From: Xanthobacteraceae bacterium
GTDB taxonomy: Bacteria > Pseudomonadota > Alphaproteobacteria > Rhizobiales > Xanthobacteraceae
Length of the DNA: 64,000 nt
Assembly: GCA_029239875.1 (NCBI GenBank)
Contig: JARBUD010000013.1
Span: 226,134-290,133, forward strand
Direction: 5' to 3'
Shown: positions 1 through 10,361 of the stretch, in pieces
Layout of the letters: every line of letters starts with the position of its first letter
Position numbering within the stretch: the first letter of the stretch is position 1
Position numbers and translations under genes: made by a program
Notes under the pieces: model-generated
Told to the model about the DNA's origin: nothing
What the model saw: the letters and a program-made list of their open reading frames with translations, nothing else
Databases searched by the model: none

Positions 1-874
1 GGCAGGCGGCGGGCAGGTCCTTCATCATCATCGGCGGCTTGGGTTTGGGCGGTTCCTTCGGCGGCTTGGGATGCAGGTTCGCGTCGGAGAACCACCAGTC
101 CAGCTCGCTGCCGCAGCCCTCGCCCGGCACGACCGGGTCCTGCGGTCGGCAGTCCGGGCTGTCCTTCGGGCAGGAGATGCGCACGTGCATGTGGTAGTCG
201 TGCCCCCAATAGGGCCGCACCTTCTGCAGCCAGGAACGGTCCCCGGAGGCGTCGCGGCACAGCGCCTTCTTGATCGCCGCGTTGACCAGCACCCGCTCGA
301 CCTCGTCGTCCTCGGCCGCCTCCCGGATCACGTTGACCAGCGAGGGCGTCCACACCCGCTTGTCGACGTCGAGCCGGTCCGGCCGCACGATCATGGTGGC
401 GGAGACCTTCTCGCGCTCGTCGCGGGTGAATTCGCGGCGCGGCATGGGGGTGAGCCAGATGTCGGCGTCGAGGCCGATCTGGTGCGAGGCATGACCGGTC
501 AGCATCGGCCCGCCGCGCGGCTGCGCCATGTCGCCGACGAGGATGCCGGGCCAGGTCGAGACCTTTGGCACCAGCGTGGAGAAGCGCTCCAGGAAGGCGA
601 CGAGCCGCGGATGGCCCCAGTTGCGGTTGCGCGACAGCCGCATCGCCTGCCAGGTCTTGCCGTTCACCGGCAGCGCCTCGCCGCCGGCCAGGCACCCCTT
701 GGAATAGAAGCCGATGGCGCGCGCGGCCATCGGCGCGGGGTCCTTCAGCGCGCCGAAGACCTGCTTGGCGGGAGTGCTGTCGACGGCGGAGGATGTCACC
801 TGCGCCACCGCTGGGCCGGCAAATGTCACCAAAGATGCCACCAGCAGTGCGAGCCGTCGGAGGTACCGCGCCAT
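1..874 (-). CDS. mepA: Penicillin-insensitive murein endopeptidase MepA, 3' end outside window
   Basis: A periplasmic zinc peptidase (M74/LAS family) that cleaves D-alanyl-meso-DAP cross-links in peptidoglycan. The protein opens with [20 protein letters not shown], a signal peptide ending near AVAQ. It then shows the family motifs GHASHQIGLDADIWL (zinc ligands His and Asp) and GHDYHMHVRISCP (the third zinc His with its catalytic surroundings), followed by a C-rich stretch and a proline/lysine-rich tail. The stop codon lies beyond base 1, so the gene is partial at its C-terminus. It starts 11 bp after the stop of the L,D-transpeptidase gene on the same strand, so the two are probably co-transcribed as a cell-wall remodelling pair. 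Family identity is confident from the paired motifs. Confidence 0.88.
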   Translation of the reverse strand, partial: MARYLRRLALLVASLVTFAGPAVAQVTSSAVDSTPAKQVFGALKDPAPMAARAIGFYSKGCLAGGEALPVNGKTWQAMRLSRNRNWGHPRLVAFLERFSTLVPKVSTWPGILVGDMAQPRGGPMLTGHASHQIGLDADIWLTPMPRREFTRDEREKVSATMIVRPDRLDVDKRVWTPSLVNVIREAAEDDEVERVLVNAAIKKALCRDASGDRSWLQKVRPYWGHDYHMHVRISCPKDSPDCRPQDPVVPGEGCGSELDWWFSDANLHPKPPKEPPKPKPPMMMKDLPAAC

Positions 875-885
875 CGCCGCCTCCC

Positions 886-1896
886 TCAGCTCACCGCCTG
901 CGACAGGATTACGAAGTCCTTGCCCGAGCGCGTCGGCGGCGCGGCGGAGAGCTCGGTGATGAACAGCGTCGAGCCGGGCACCAGCAGCTTGGAGAGCTGC
1001 TGGTTGGCCTCCGGCGCCACGGTGATCCGGTCTATGGCGCTCGCCGCCTTGCCACCGGAAACGCCATTACCTTCAAAGGATAAGGCCGTCCACGATACCT
1101 CGCCGCTGACATTCTTCAGTACATAGACCACGTTGCCGAGCGGGATCTGGGGGTCCTTGATGGTGACCGGCGCGGTCAGGGCCACAGCCCCGTCCTTGAT
1201 CACGGTGAGCTGCTTGTCGGCGCCGCTGATGATCATCGTCACCGCGTCCTGCGCCGGATCCGGCGCCGCCGCAGCGTCGGGCGTGCCGTTCGGATTCTTC
1301 GGATCGTCCTTCCGGATCGCCGCTGTGGCGTCACCAGGCAGCACCAGCCCCGGATGCAGCACATCCACCGGCTGCGAGTGCGAGTCCGCGATGATCACCG
1401 GCGTGCCGTAATGAGTGATGCCGAACAAGAGCTTAGCGAAGGCGAGCGGCAGGTGCACGCAGCCATGCGAGGACGGATAGCCCGGCAGTCCGCCGGCATG
1501 CAGCGCCACCCCCGACCAGGTGAGCCGCTCGGTATAGGGCATGGAGGCGTCGTCATAGATGGACGAGTGGTGCACCACATCCTTCTGCAGGATGGTGAAC
1601 ACCCCGACCGGCGTCTGATGCCCGGCCTTGCCGGTCGAGCAGGTGGAGACGCCGATGCGCACGCCGTTGCGGTAGACGTAGCAGCGCTGGTCCGGCAGCG
1701 AGACGATGACGGCGACGTAGCCTTCCGGCGCGCGGTCGGGGTACCAGACGAACTCGCCGGGCTTGAGGGCGTCGACGTCGACCGGGTCCGCCTGCTGCGC
1801 GCCGGCCGGGAGCACGCCGCCGAGCGTGCCTGTCACCGCCACGCCGGCGAGCCGCAGCAGGCTGCGGCGGTCCATCCCGAAAAGGTTGCCGGCCAT
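886..1896 (-). CDS. Tat-type L,D-transpeptidase (YkuD family)
   Basis: A 336-aa exported enzyme expected to form 3-3 cross-links in peptidoglycan or to attach proteins to it. I chose the ATG at 1896 because AAGGAG sits 9 nt before it; an in-frame TTG at 1914 would overlap that site. The N-terminus MAGNLFGMDRRSLLRLAG is a twin-arginine-like signal, cleaved after PAGAQQ. The YkuD domain carries the His plus SHGC catalytic signature (HAGGLPGYPSSHGCVHL). The C-terminal third (IISGADKQLTVIKDGAVAL and following) resembles the start of the YkuD fold again but has no Cys, so it may be a degenerate second copy. mepA follows 11 bp downstream. Confidence 0.87.
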   Translation of the reverse strand: MAGNLFGMDRRSLLRLAGVAVTGTLGGVLPAGAQQADPVDVDALKPGEFVWYPDRAPEGYVAVIVSLPDQRCYVYRNGVRIGVSTCSTGKAGHQTPVGVFTILQKDVVHHSSIYDDASMPYTERLTWSGVALHAGGLPGYPSSHGCVHLPLAFAKLLFGITHYGTPVIIADSHSQPVDVLHPGLVLPGDATAAIRKDDPKNPNGTPDAAAAPDPAQDAVTMIISGADKQLTVIKDGAVALTAPVTIKDPQIPLGNVVYVLKNVSGEVSWTALSFEGNGVSGGKAASAIDRITVAPEANQQLSKLLVPGSTLFITELSAAPPTRSGKDFVILSQAVS

Positions 1897-2088
1897 GGCG
1901 TGATTCTCCTTCAAGCGCGGCGCGAAGATATCGGTCGGCAGGGCGGGGCGCTACCGCTCGGGCGCGACGACAAAGTCGGCCGATATTGTCACGAGCCTTC
2001 AACTCACCGGGGCCGAGATCAGCGGGCGAGCCACGCCTCTTGAAGTTCCCCCGTCATAGGCGATGATGAAGGTACGTGGGGGTGCGCC

Positions 2089-3666
2089 GTGGCGACTGAT
2101 GTTCCTGTTCTTGTTGTCGGCGCCGGCCCCACCGGACTGCTGCTCGCGGCCGAGCTGCGGCGCCGCGCGGTGGACTGCCTGCTCATCGATGCGCATGACA
2201 AGCCGCTGGCATGGGACCGGGCGACCGTCGTCCATCCGCGCTCGATCGAGATCTTCGATGCGCTCGGCCTTGCCGAGCCGCTGCTCGCCGCCGGCGTCCG
2301 CCAGCGTCTGTGCCGCATCTATTCGAACGGCGTCGCGCTCGGGGAGATCGACCTTTCGCTGTGCGGCAGCCGCTATCCGTTCAATCTCGGCGTGTCCGAG
2401 GAAGTCACCGAAGCGATCCTGGCCGACTATCTGGTGGGGCTCGGCGGCGCGGTGACGCGCTCGACCCGGCTGGTGGGGCTCGAACAGCAGGGCGACGGCG
2501 TTCTCGCCACGCTCGAGAGCGAAGGCGTGGAGCGCCAGATCTTTGCCGGCTGGGTGGTGGGGTGCGACGGCCATCGCAGCACGGTCCGCACGCTTGCCGG
2601 CATCGACCAGGACGGGCACGACATCGACGAGCCCTGGGCGGTGTTCGACACCGACGTCGGCGGCTGGCCCTACACCCATGAAGGCAACTACGCCTTCCTC
2701 GACGAGACGCCGATCATCCTCACCGCGTTGCCGGGCGAGCGCTGGCGCGTCTATCTGCGCCCGACTGGCGAGGATTCCGACCTCGTCGCCGACGCCACCG
2801 CGACCCTCGCGCGCTATCTGCCGGACGCCGCCTTCGTCGAAGTGGCCAATCCCACCCGTTTCCATTGCCACACCAAGGTGGCGCAGAAATACCGCGCCGG
2901 TCGCCTGCTGCTCGCCGGCGACGCGGCCCATACCTGCAGCCCCGTGCAGGGGCATGGCATGAACAGCGGCCTGCAGGACGCCTTCAACCTCGGCTGGAAA
3001 CTCGCTCTAGTGGCGTCCGGGAGCAGCACCGACGCCCTGCTGGACAGCTACGAAGCCGAGCGGCGTCCCGTGGCGCTGAAGATCACCGCCACCGGCGACG
3101 AGGCCGACAGCGCCCAATTGCTCACGGACCCGGGCGCGCGGCAGGCGCGAGACGCCTTCATCCGCGGTATCTTCGCCAACCCCGTCACGCGCCATCAGGA
3201 AGCCGTCGCCGAAGCCGAGCTCGACATCGACTACGCCGCCTCGCCCATCGTGATGGGCGCGCGCAACGATGCGCTCTCGCCCGGCCAGCTATGGCCGAAC
3301 CATCTCGAGGTGCATCCGGCCGAAGGCGCGCCGCATGCGCTCGGCGCGCTCGCCAACCGTCCGGGACACACGGCCGTGCTCGTCGGCGGCGTCGCCGTGG
3401 AGCCGGGTCCGCTCGCCGATCTCCACCGTTCCCTCTCGGCGCTCGACACGGCTCCCGTGGTCGAAGCGAGCTTCGTGCTCACCCCGCACGGGCCGAGCGC
3501 GCACGGCCATGCCGGCATCGAACCCGCCGCGGCAGAGCATCTCGGCGTCGCCGGCGCGACGCTCTTCGTCGTCCGTCCCGACGGCTATCTCGGGCTGCGT
3601 GCGGATGACGGCCATGCGCAGGCGCTCGCGGCCTATGCCGCCCGGCTCGCCTCGGGCGAAGCCTGA
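2089..3666 (+). CDS. FAD-dependent monooxygenase (PheA/TfdB-like aromatic hydroxylase)
   Basis: A 525-aa flavoprotein hydroxylase. Near the N-terminus is the dinucleotide-binding GAGPTG after a beta strand (VPVLVVGAGPTG). Mid-protein there is the NAD(P)H/FAD motif GCDGHRSTVR, and around residue 280 the FAD-ribityl motif LLAGDAAHTCSPVQGHGMNS. The C-terminal 140 residues match the thioredoxin-like extension of phenol- and dichlorophenol-hydroxylase relatives. The chosen start is GTG (MATDVPVLV), since no ATG precedes the Rossmann strand in frame. The gene stands alone and divergent from the L,D-transpeptidase gene, with about 190 bp between. The substrate cannot be told from sequence; an aromatic compound is only a family expectation. 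Confidence 0.85.
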   Translation: MATDVPVLVVGAGPTGLLLAAELRRRAVDCLLIDAHDKPLAWDRATVVHPRSIEIFDALGLAEPLLAAGVRQRLCRIYSNGVALGEIDLSLCGSRYPFNLGVSEEVTEAILADYLVGLGGAVTRSTRLVGLEQQGDGVLATLESEGVERQIFAGWVVGCDGHRSTVRTLAGIDQDGHDIDEPWAVFDTDVGGWPYTHEGNYAFLDETPIILTALPGERWRVYLRPTGEDSDLVADATATLARYLPDAAFVEVANPTRFHCHTKVAQKYRAGRLLLAGDAAHTCSPVQGHGMNSGLQDAFNLGWKLALVASGSSTDALLDSYEAERRPVALKITATGDEADSAQLLTDPGARQARDAFIRGIFANPVTRHQEAVAEAELDIDYAASPIVMGARNDALSPGQLWPNHLEVHPAEGAPHALGALANRPGHTAVLVGGVAVEPGPLADLHRSLSALDTAPVVEASFVLTPHGPSAHGHAGIEPAAAEHLGVAGATLFVVRPDGYLGLRADDGHAQALAAYAARLASGEA

Positions 3667-3749
3667 ATTCCCGAAGAAGGCCGCCGGAACTCCGCCGAAC
3701 AATCGACGTTCTCCCTACAGAGCTCCGGCAAAAATGGGAGGCAGAACAA

Positions 3750-4133
3750 ATGTCTAGTACGCAACAGAACCTTGAGGCGCGCGAGACGCGCACGCTGATC
3801 GGCAGCGACAAGGTGGAAGGTACGGCCGTCTATCGACCGAACGGCGACCGCATCGGCTCGATCGATCGCGTCATGATCGATAAGCTGAGCGGCCAGACCG
3901 CCTATGCGGTGATGAGCTTCGGCGGCTTTCTCGGCTTCGGCGAAGACTATTACCCGCTGCCGTGGTCGCTGCTGAAATATGACGACGGCCTGGACGGCTA
4001 TGTCGTCGACATCACCGAGGAGCAACTGCGCGGTGCCCCCCACCACGCCAACGCCGACGAAGGCTCATGGGAGGACCGCGATTGGGACCGCAAGGTCAAT
4101 GAGTACTATCACGTGCCGCCCTACCTCATCTGA
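3750..4133 (+). CDS. PRC-barrel domain protein
   Basis: A 127-aa soluble protein with one PRC-barrel fold, spanning roughly residues 14-90 (LIGSDKVEGTAVYRPNGDRI, then GFLGFGEDYYPLPWSLL). The C-terminal 35 residues are acidic and aromatic (SWEDRDWDRKVNEYYHVPPY), as in the many rhizobial single-PRC proteins. The ribosome site GGGAGG lies about 10 nt before the ATG. The molecular role of this group is unknown; relatives are often stress-induced. A strong intrinsic terminator follows at 4156. Confidence 0.85.
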   Translation: MSSTQQNLEARETRTLIGSDKVEGTAVYRPNGDRIGSIDRVMIDKLSGQTAYAVMSFGGFLGFGEDYYPLPWSLLKYDDGLDGYVVDITEEQLRGAPHHANADEGSWEDRDWDRKVNEYYHVPPYLI

Positions 4134-4155
4134 GGCAGGCTGCAGGTGAAGCGGG

Positions 4156-4181
4156 AAGGCCGGGCTCGCGCCCGGCCTTTT
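4156..4181. terminator. Intrinsic terminator after the PRC-barrel gene
   Basis: AAGGCCGGGC pairs with GCCCGGCCTT around a 4-nt loop and is followed by TTTTCGTT. It lies between the convergent PRC-barrel and YegP-like genes. The A/T ends would let it act in both directions. Confidence 0.85.
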
Positions 4182-4217
4182 CGTTGCGCCTGCGGCCGCG
4201 TGAACGCGGCCAGCCGC

Positions 4218-4418
4218 TCAAGCCTTGGCTTTGTCCGCTGCGGTCAGATCGACCACATCGGCGCCCGCAGCGTTCTTCTTGATCGATTCGACGGCGCTCA
4301 CGGCCGAAGCCTTGGCCTTGTAGCTTTCCGAACCGAACATGGTTTCGCCGTTCGAGGCCTTGAAACGGAACCGGAACCCGCCGCCCTTGTCCTCGTATAT
4401 TTCGAATTTATAGGCCAT
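4218..4418 (-). CDS. YegP family (DUF1508) small protein
   Basis: A 66-aa protein matching a single DUF1508 repeat: KFEIYEDKGGGFRFRFKASN, then the GE..F.SE.Y..K..A hallmark and an SI block. E. coli YegP has two such repeats; this one has a single repeat, as is common in alphaproteobacteria. I chose the ATG at 4418 because GGGGAGA stands 8 nt upstream; a longer in-frame start at 4472 has no family support. The function is unknown. Confidence 0.85.
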   Translation of the reverse strand: MAYKFEIYEDKGGGFRFRFKASNGETMFGSESYKAKASAVSAVESIKKNAAGADVVDLTAADKAKA

Positions 4419-4487
4419 TCGCTGTCTCCCCTGGTGCCGAAGCCACGGGGATGTCAGCACAAAAAACCGCAATTGGGTAGTGAAGGC

Positions 4488-6293
<1,806 letters not shown>

Positions 6294-6394
6294 GGCGGGC
6301 GGGATAGCATTGGCGCCCAATAGCTACAAGGCGCGCGCCTTGCGCCCCGGCATGTGATCGACCACATTCCGCCGGCTTGTCCCAAGGAGCCGTC

Positions 6395-7030
6395 ATGCCC
6401 GAACTGAAGGTCGCCGTCGTCCCCGTCACGCCGTTCCAGCAGAATTGTTCGATCGTCTGGGACGAGACCAGCAAGCGGGGCGCGGTGATCGATCCGGGCG
6501 GCGACCTGCCGCGTATCCTCGCGGCACTCGAGGAACTGGAGGTCATCCCTGAGAAGATCGTGCTGACCCACGGCCATATCGACCATGCCGCGGGCGCCGC
6601 CGAGCTGGCCGAGACGCTGAAGATCCCGGTCGAGGGCCCGCATGAGGGCGACAAGTTCCTGCTCGACAACCTGCCCGCCGACGGCGTGCGCACCGGCATC
6701 CCCGGCCGGACGGTGACGCCTGACCGCTGGCTGAAGGAAGGCGACACGGTCGATATCGGCGGCGTCGAGTTCGAAGTGCTGCACGTGCCCGGACACACGC
6801 CGGGGCATATCGTGCTGGTGAACCGCGACAACCGCCTCGCCATCGTCGGCGATACGCTGTTCCAGCGTTCCGTCGGGCGCACGGATTTTCCCTATGGCGA
6901 CGGCCCGCTTCTGATCCGGGGCATCAAGGAGAAGATCCTGCCGCTCGGGGACGCCTTCACCGTTCTGCCCGGGCACGGCAACGCCACGAACATCGCGCTG
7001 GAAAAGCGGACCAATCCCTTCCTGCGCTGA
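6395..7030 (+). CDS. MBL-fold hydrolase, glyoxalase II-like (YcbL type)
   Basis: A 211-aa metallo-beta-lactamase-fold protein. The metal motif THGHIDHAAG is present (HxHxDH), followed by the His in HVPGHTPGHI, the Asp in IVGDTLFQRSVGRTDF, and the last His in PGHGNAT, which completes a binuclear site. The length and the short C-terminus match the YcbL group of small glyoxalase II-like hydrolases, not the longer GloB. AAGGAG stands 6 nt before the ATG at 6395. The likely substrates are glutathione or CoA thioesters, by family only. Confidence 0.88.
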   Translation: MPELKVAVVPVTPFQQNCSIVWDETSKRGAVIDPGGDLPRILAALEELEVIPEKIVLTHGHIDHAAGAAELAETLKIPVEGPHEGDKFLLDNLPADGVRTGIPGRTVTPDRWLKEGDTVDIGGVEFEVLHVPGHTPGHIVLVNRDNRLAIVGDTLFQRSVGRTDFPYGDGPLLIRGIKEKILPLGDAFTVLPGHGNATNIALEKRTNPFLR

Positions 7031-7116
7031 TCGCCTAGGGGAAGCGCCACGAAACTGTTACTCGCGCTGCGGCAAGCGGCAGAAGATGATGACGGGACAC
7101 CAGCCGGAGTCCCGTG

Positions 7117-7944
7117 ATGACGCGCTTCGCGACCGTGTGCCTCTATGCCCTAGCCGCGGTCGCGACGGCCTTCTGTGCCGCCCCGGCCTTCGCCCAGGCC
7201 GACCGCTGCCCGAAACTGGTGGCAAGGAGCCCCTTCCTCGACGCACTCGTCCCGAAGGCGCTGCCTGCCGCCTATGTCGAGCCCAAGCAGGTAGGCCTCA
7301 CCTATATCGGCCACTCGACCTTCCTGATCGAGACCGCCGGCGGGGTGACGGTCGCCACCGACTACAACGACTACGTCAGGCCCGACATCGTGCCGCGCGT
7401 CGCTACCATGAACCGGGCGCACTCGACCCACTATTCGCTGAATCCCGATCCCGGCGTCGAGCACGTGCTCAAGGGCTGGCGCGACGACCGCGATCCCGTC
7501 CATTACGACATGCAGGTCGGTGATCTCTGGATCGGCAATCTCCAGACCAACATCCGCGACTATGCCGGCGGCACGATCCTGAACGGCAATTCCATCTTCA
7601 TCTTCCGCGCCGCAGACCTCTGCATCGCCCATCTCGGGCACCTGCACCATACGCTGACCGAGCAGGACCTCGGCGCGCTCGGCCGCATCGACGTGGTGCT
7701 GGCGCCGGTCGACGGCAGCTACACGCTCGACATCGAGGGCATGATCGAGGTGCTGAAGGCACTGGAGGCGCCGGTCGTCATCCCCATGCACTATTTCAAC
7801 CAGAGCACGCTGGAGCGCTTTATCAACCGCCTCGCCGGCAGCCAGTACGCCATCGAACGGCGCGAGGATCCGCATCTCGTGCTGTCGCGGGAGACGCTGC
7901 CGGCCAAGCCCACGGTGATCGTGCTGCCGGGCAGCCATTATTGA
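7117..7944 (+). CDS. Exported MBL-fold metal-dependent hydrolase (UlaG/RomA-like)
   Basis: A 275-aa protein with a clear signal peptide (MTRFATVCLYALAAVATAFC, cleaved after AFAQ). The mature part has the UlaG-like beginning LTYIGHSTFLIETAGGVTVA followed by an Asp, then AHLGHLHHTL and a late PMHYFN. The first canonical HxHxDH is replaced by MNRAHSTHYS, a variant seen in some family members. GGAG precedes the ATG by 7 nt. It is probably periplasmic; the substrate is unknown. Confidence 0.8.
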   Translation: MTRFATVCLYALAAVATAFCAAPAFAQADRCPKLVARSPFLDALVPKALPAAYVEPKQVGLTYIGHSTFLIETAGGVTVATDYNDYVRPDIVPRVATMNRAHSTHYSLNPDPGVEHVLKGWRDDRDPVHYDMQVGDLWIGNLQTNIRDYAGGTILNGNSIFIFRAADLCIAHLGHLHHTLTEQDLGALGRIDVVLAPVDGSYTLDIEGMIEVLKALEAPVVIPMHYFNQSTLERFINRLAGSQYAIERREDPHLVLSRETLPAKPTVIVLPGSHY

Positions 7945-7978
7945 GCGCCCGGCCCGGTAGCTCTCGTTCTCCCCAATG

Positions 7979-8090
7979 AACCTCATCCTGAGGTGCCCGG
8001 CCATCGGCCGGGCCTCGAAGGATGCTCGTCCGGGTGCGCTCTCACGAGCATCCTTCGAGACTCGCTGCGCGAGCACCTCAGGATGAGGTT
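7979..8090. repeat. Interspersed palindromic repeat, family A, copy 1
   Basis: The 18-nt arm AACCTCATCCTGAGGTGC (7979-7996) is matched in inverse by the arm at 8073-8090. Between them lie inner inverted segments sharing CTCGAAGGATG / CATCCTTCGAG. Two more copies occur at about 27182 and 28833. The size of about 110 bp, the imperfect palindrome and the purely intergenic position fit a REP/BIME-like element. It lies between convergent genes. Confidence 0.9.
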
Positions 8091-8108
8091 GAGGGATGGG
8101 CTTCGGGA

Positions 8109-9404
8109 TCAGCCGGCCGCCTGCGGCGCATAGGAGGCCGGGTCGACCAGCGCCGGGCGGCCCGGCAGGTCGAGAGCGGAGACGCGCGGCGCGCCCTCGG
8201 CGATGACGCGCCCGCGCCGCACCACGAACAGCCGCGTCGCCTTGAGCCGCAGCGCCTCAATCGGATCGGCCGCCTGCAGCACGACAAAGTCGGCATTGCA
8301 GCCCGGCTCCAGCCCGTAGCCGTCGAGGTGCATGATCCGGGCGGAGTTGGTCGTCACCGCCTGGAAGCACCAGGTCATCGCCTCGCGCGAGGTCATCTGG
8401 CCGACATGCAGCGCCATATGCGCCACCTCCAGCATGTCGCCGGAGCCGAGCGAGTACCAGGGGTCCATCACGCAGTCGCCGCCGAAGCCGACATTGATGC
8501 CGGCCGCGCGCAGCTCCGGCACCCGCGTCATGCCGCGGCGCTTGGGATAGGTGTCGTGCCGGCCCTGCAGCGTGATGTTGATCAGCGGATTGGCGATGGC
8601 ATGCACGCCCGCCTCGGCCATCAGCGAGATGAGCTTGGAGACGTAGTAATTGTCCATGGAATGCATGGAGGTGAGGTGCGAGCCGGTCACCCTGCCCTGC
8701 AACCCCAGCCGCTGCGTCTCATAGGCCAGCGTCTCGATGTGGCGCGACAGCGGATCGTCGCTCTCGTCGCAATGCATGTCGACGAGCAGGCCGCGCGCGG
8801 CCGCGATCTCGCAGAGCGCCTTCACCGAGGCGGCACCGTCGGCCATGGTGCGCTCGAAATGCGGGATGCCGCCGACCACGTCGACGCCCATGTCGAGCGC
8901 CCGCTCCAGGTTCTGGACCGAGGTCGGCAAGCGGTAATAGCCGTCCTGCGGGAAGGCGACGAGCTGGAGGTCGATATAGTCCTTCACCCGCTCCTTGACG
9001 TCGAGCAGTGCCTCGACCGCCAGCAGACGGTCGTCGCAGATATCGACATGCGAGCGGATGGCGAGCAGGCCCTGGCTCACCGCGAGGTCGCAATAGCGCA
9101 GCGCCCGCTCGATCACCGCCTCGTGGGTCAGGAGCGGCTTCAACTCGCCCCACAGCGCGATGCCTTCCAGCAACGTGCCGGAGGTGTTCAGCCGCGGCAG
9201 GCCGAGCGAGAGCGTCGCATCCATGTGGAAATGCGGATCGACGAAAGGCGGGGAGACCAGCTTGCCACCGGCGTCGATGACGCGCCCGGCCTCGGCCTCG
9301 ATGTTCGGCTCGACCGCGACGATACGGCCGCCCTCGCAAGCGATGTCGATGCCGGTGCGCCCGTCGGGCAGGCGGGCGTTCTTGACGATCAGATCGAAGC
9401 TCAT
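8109..9404 (-). CDS. Cytosine-deaminase-like amidohydrolase (CodA family)
   Basis: A 431-aa amidohydrolase closely resembling E. coli CodA along its length. It has the metal motif DPHFHMDATL, the substrate-loop Gln in QLVAFPQDG, the His and catalytic Glu in DMHCDESDD, the His in SHLTSMHS, and the motif HDTYPKRRGMTRV. The CodA segment GHDDVFDPWY reads GGDCVMDPWY here: the metal Asp is kept, but its neighbours His and Asp are Gly and Cys. The ring-contacting Asp314 of CodA is thus a Cys, so the substrate may not be cytosine (isoguanine, creatinine or a triazine are other family options). It is the last gene of a BMP-type ABC import operon, starting 12 bp after a permease, so it probably deaminates the imported compound. 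Confidence 0.82.
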   Translation of the reverse strand: MSFDLIVKNARLPDGRTGIDIACEGGRIVAVEPNIEAEAGRVIDAGGKLVSPPFVDPHFHMDATLSLGLPRLNTSGTLLEGIALWGELKPLLTHEAVIERALRYCDLAVSQGLLAIRSHVDICDDRLLAVEALLDVKERVKDYIDLQLVAFPQDGYYRLPTSVQNLERALDMGVDVVGGIPHFERTMADGAASVKALCEIAAARGLLVDMHCDESDDPLSRHIETLAYETQRLGLQGRVTGSHLTSMHSMDNYYVSKLISLMAEAGVHAIANPLINITLQGRHDTYPKRRGMTRVPELRAAGINVGFGGDCVMDPWYSLGSGDMLEVAHMALHVGQMTSREAMTWCFQAVTTNSARIMHLDGYGLEPGCNADFVVLQAADPIEALRLKATRLFVVRRGRVIAEGAPRVSALDLPGRPALVDPASYAPQAAG

Positions 9405-9416
9405 CCGGGATTCCGT

Positions 9417-10361
9417 TTATCTCTGGCCTTTGAAGTAGGGCTTCATCAGGGCCCGCGGATAGTCGGCGCGGCGTGCGACCAGCACAAGCGCGGCGATGGA
9501 GAAAACATAAGGCAGCATCAGGAAGATCTGGCTCGGCACCACCCCGCCAGCGATGGTCTGGATGCGCAGCTGGTAGGCGTCGAGCGCGCCGAACAGCAGC
9601 GCGCCGATGAGCGCCTTGCCCGGCCGCCAGGAGGCGAAGACGGTGAGCGCGATGCACACCCAGCCGCGCCCGTTGATCATGCCGAAATAGAAGGCGTTGA
9701 AGGCCGAGAGCGTGAGGAAGGCGCCGCCCAGCGCCATCAGCGCCGAGCCGGCCATCACCGCGCCCATGCGCAGCGCGACGACGGAAAGCCCCTGCGCCTC
9801 CACCGCCTCCGGATTGTCGCCGACCGCGCGAATGGCGAGGCCGAGCGGCGTGCGCGCCAGCACCAGCGCGACGCCCCCGACGCAGACGAAGGCGAGCACG
9901 GTGAAAGCGGTCTGCTGGTCGAGGATCGGGCCGATGAAGGGCAAGTCGCCAAAGAACGGCACGTCGAGCGGCGGGAAAGGCTCGATGCGCGGCGGCGTCG
10001 CGACATTCGGGAAAGCGACGCGGTAGCCAAAATAGCTCGCGGATGTCGCCAGCAAGGTGATGCCGACGCCCGTCACGTGCTGCGACAGGCCGAGCGGCAC
10101 GGTCAGCATGCCATGGACCAACCCGAACAGCGCGCCGGTGAGCGCGGCGACCACCACTCCGCCCCAGAGCGGCAGGCCGAGATAGACCGCGAGCCAGCCG
10201 GACATGGCGCCGGCGACGAAGATGCCCTCGATGCCGAGGTTCAGCACCCCGGCCCGCTCGCACAACAGCGCGCCGAGCACGCCGAAGATCAGCGGCGTGG
10301 CGATGCGGATGGTGGCAGCCCAGAAATTGGCCTGCAGCAATATGTCGAGCGCCTCGAGCAT
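9417..10361 (-). CDS. ABC transporter permease, nucleoside/BMP type (second permease)
   Basis: A 314-aa polytopic membrane protein of the BPD_transp_2 family (YufQ/RbsC-like). It begins LEALDILLQANFWAATIRIA and has the family block LCERAGVLNLGIEGIFVAGA, then GLAIRAVGDNPEAVEAQGLS in the cytoplasmic loop that meets the ATPase. I count about eight to nine hydrophobic segments. The ATG at 10361 shares one base with the stop of the upstream permease (TGATG), so translation is coupled. It pairs with the larger permease at 10361-11428. Confidence 0.9.
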   Translation of the reverse strand: MLEALDILLQANFWAATIRIATPLIFGVLGALLCERAGVLNLGIEGIFVAGAMSGWLAVYLGLPLWGGVVVAALTGALFGLVHGMLTVPLGLSQHVTGVGITLLATSASYFGYRVAFPNVATPPRIEPFPPLDVPFFGDLPFIGPILDQQTAFTVLAFVCVGGVALVLARTPLGLAIRAVGDNPEAVEAQGLSVVALRMGAVMAGSALMALGGAFLTLSAFNAFYFGMINGRGWVCIALTVFASWRPGKALIGALLFGALDAYQLRIQTIAGGVVPSQIFLMLPYVFSIAALVLVARRADYPRALMKPYFKGQR

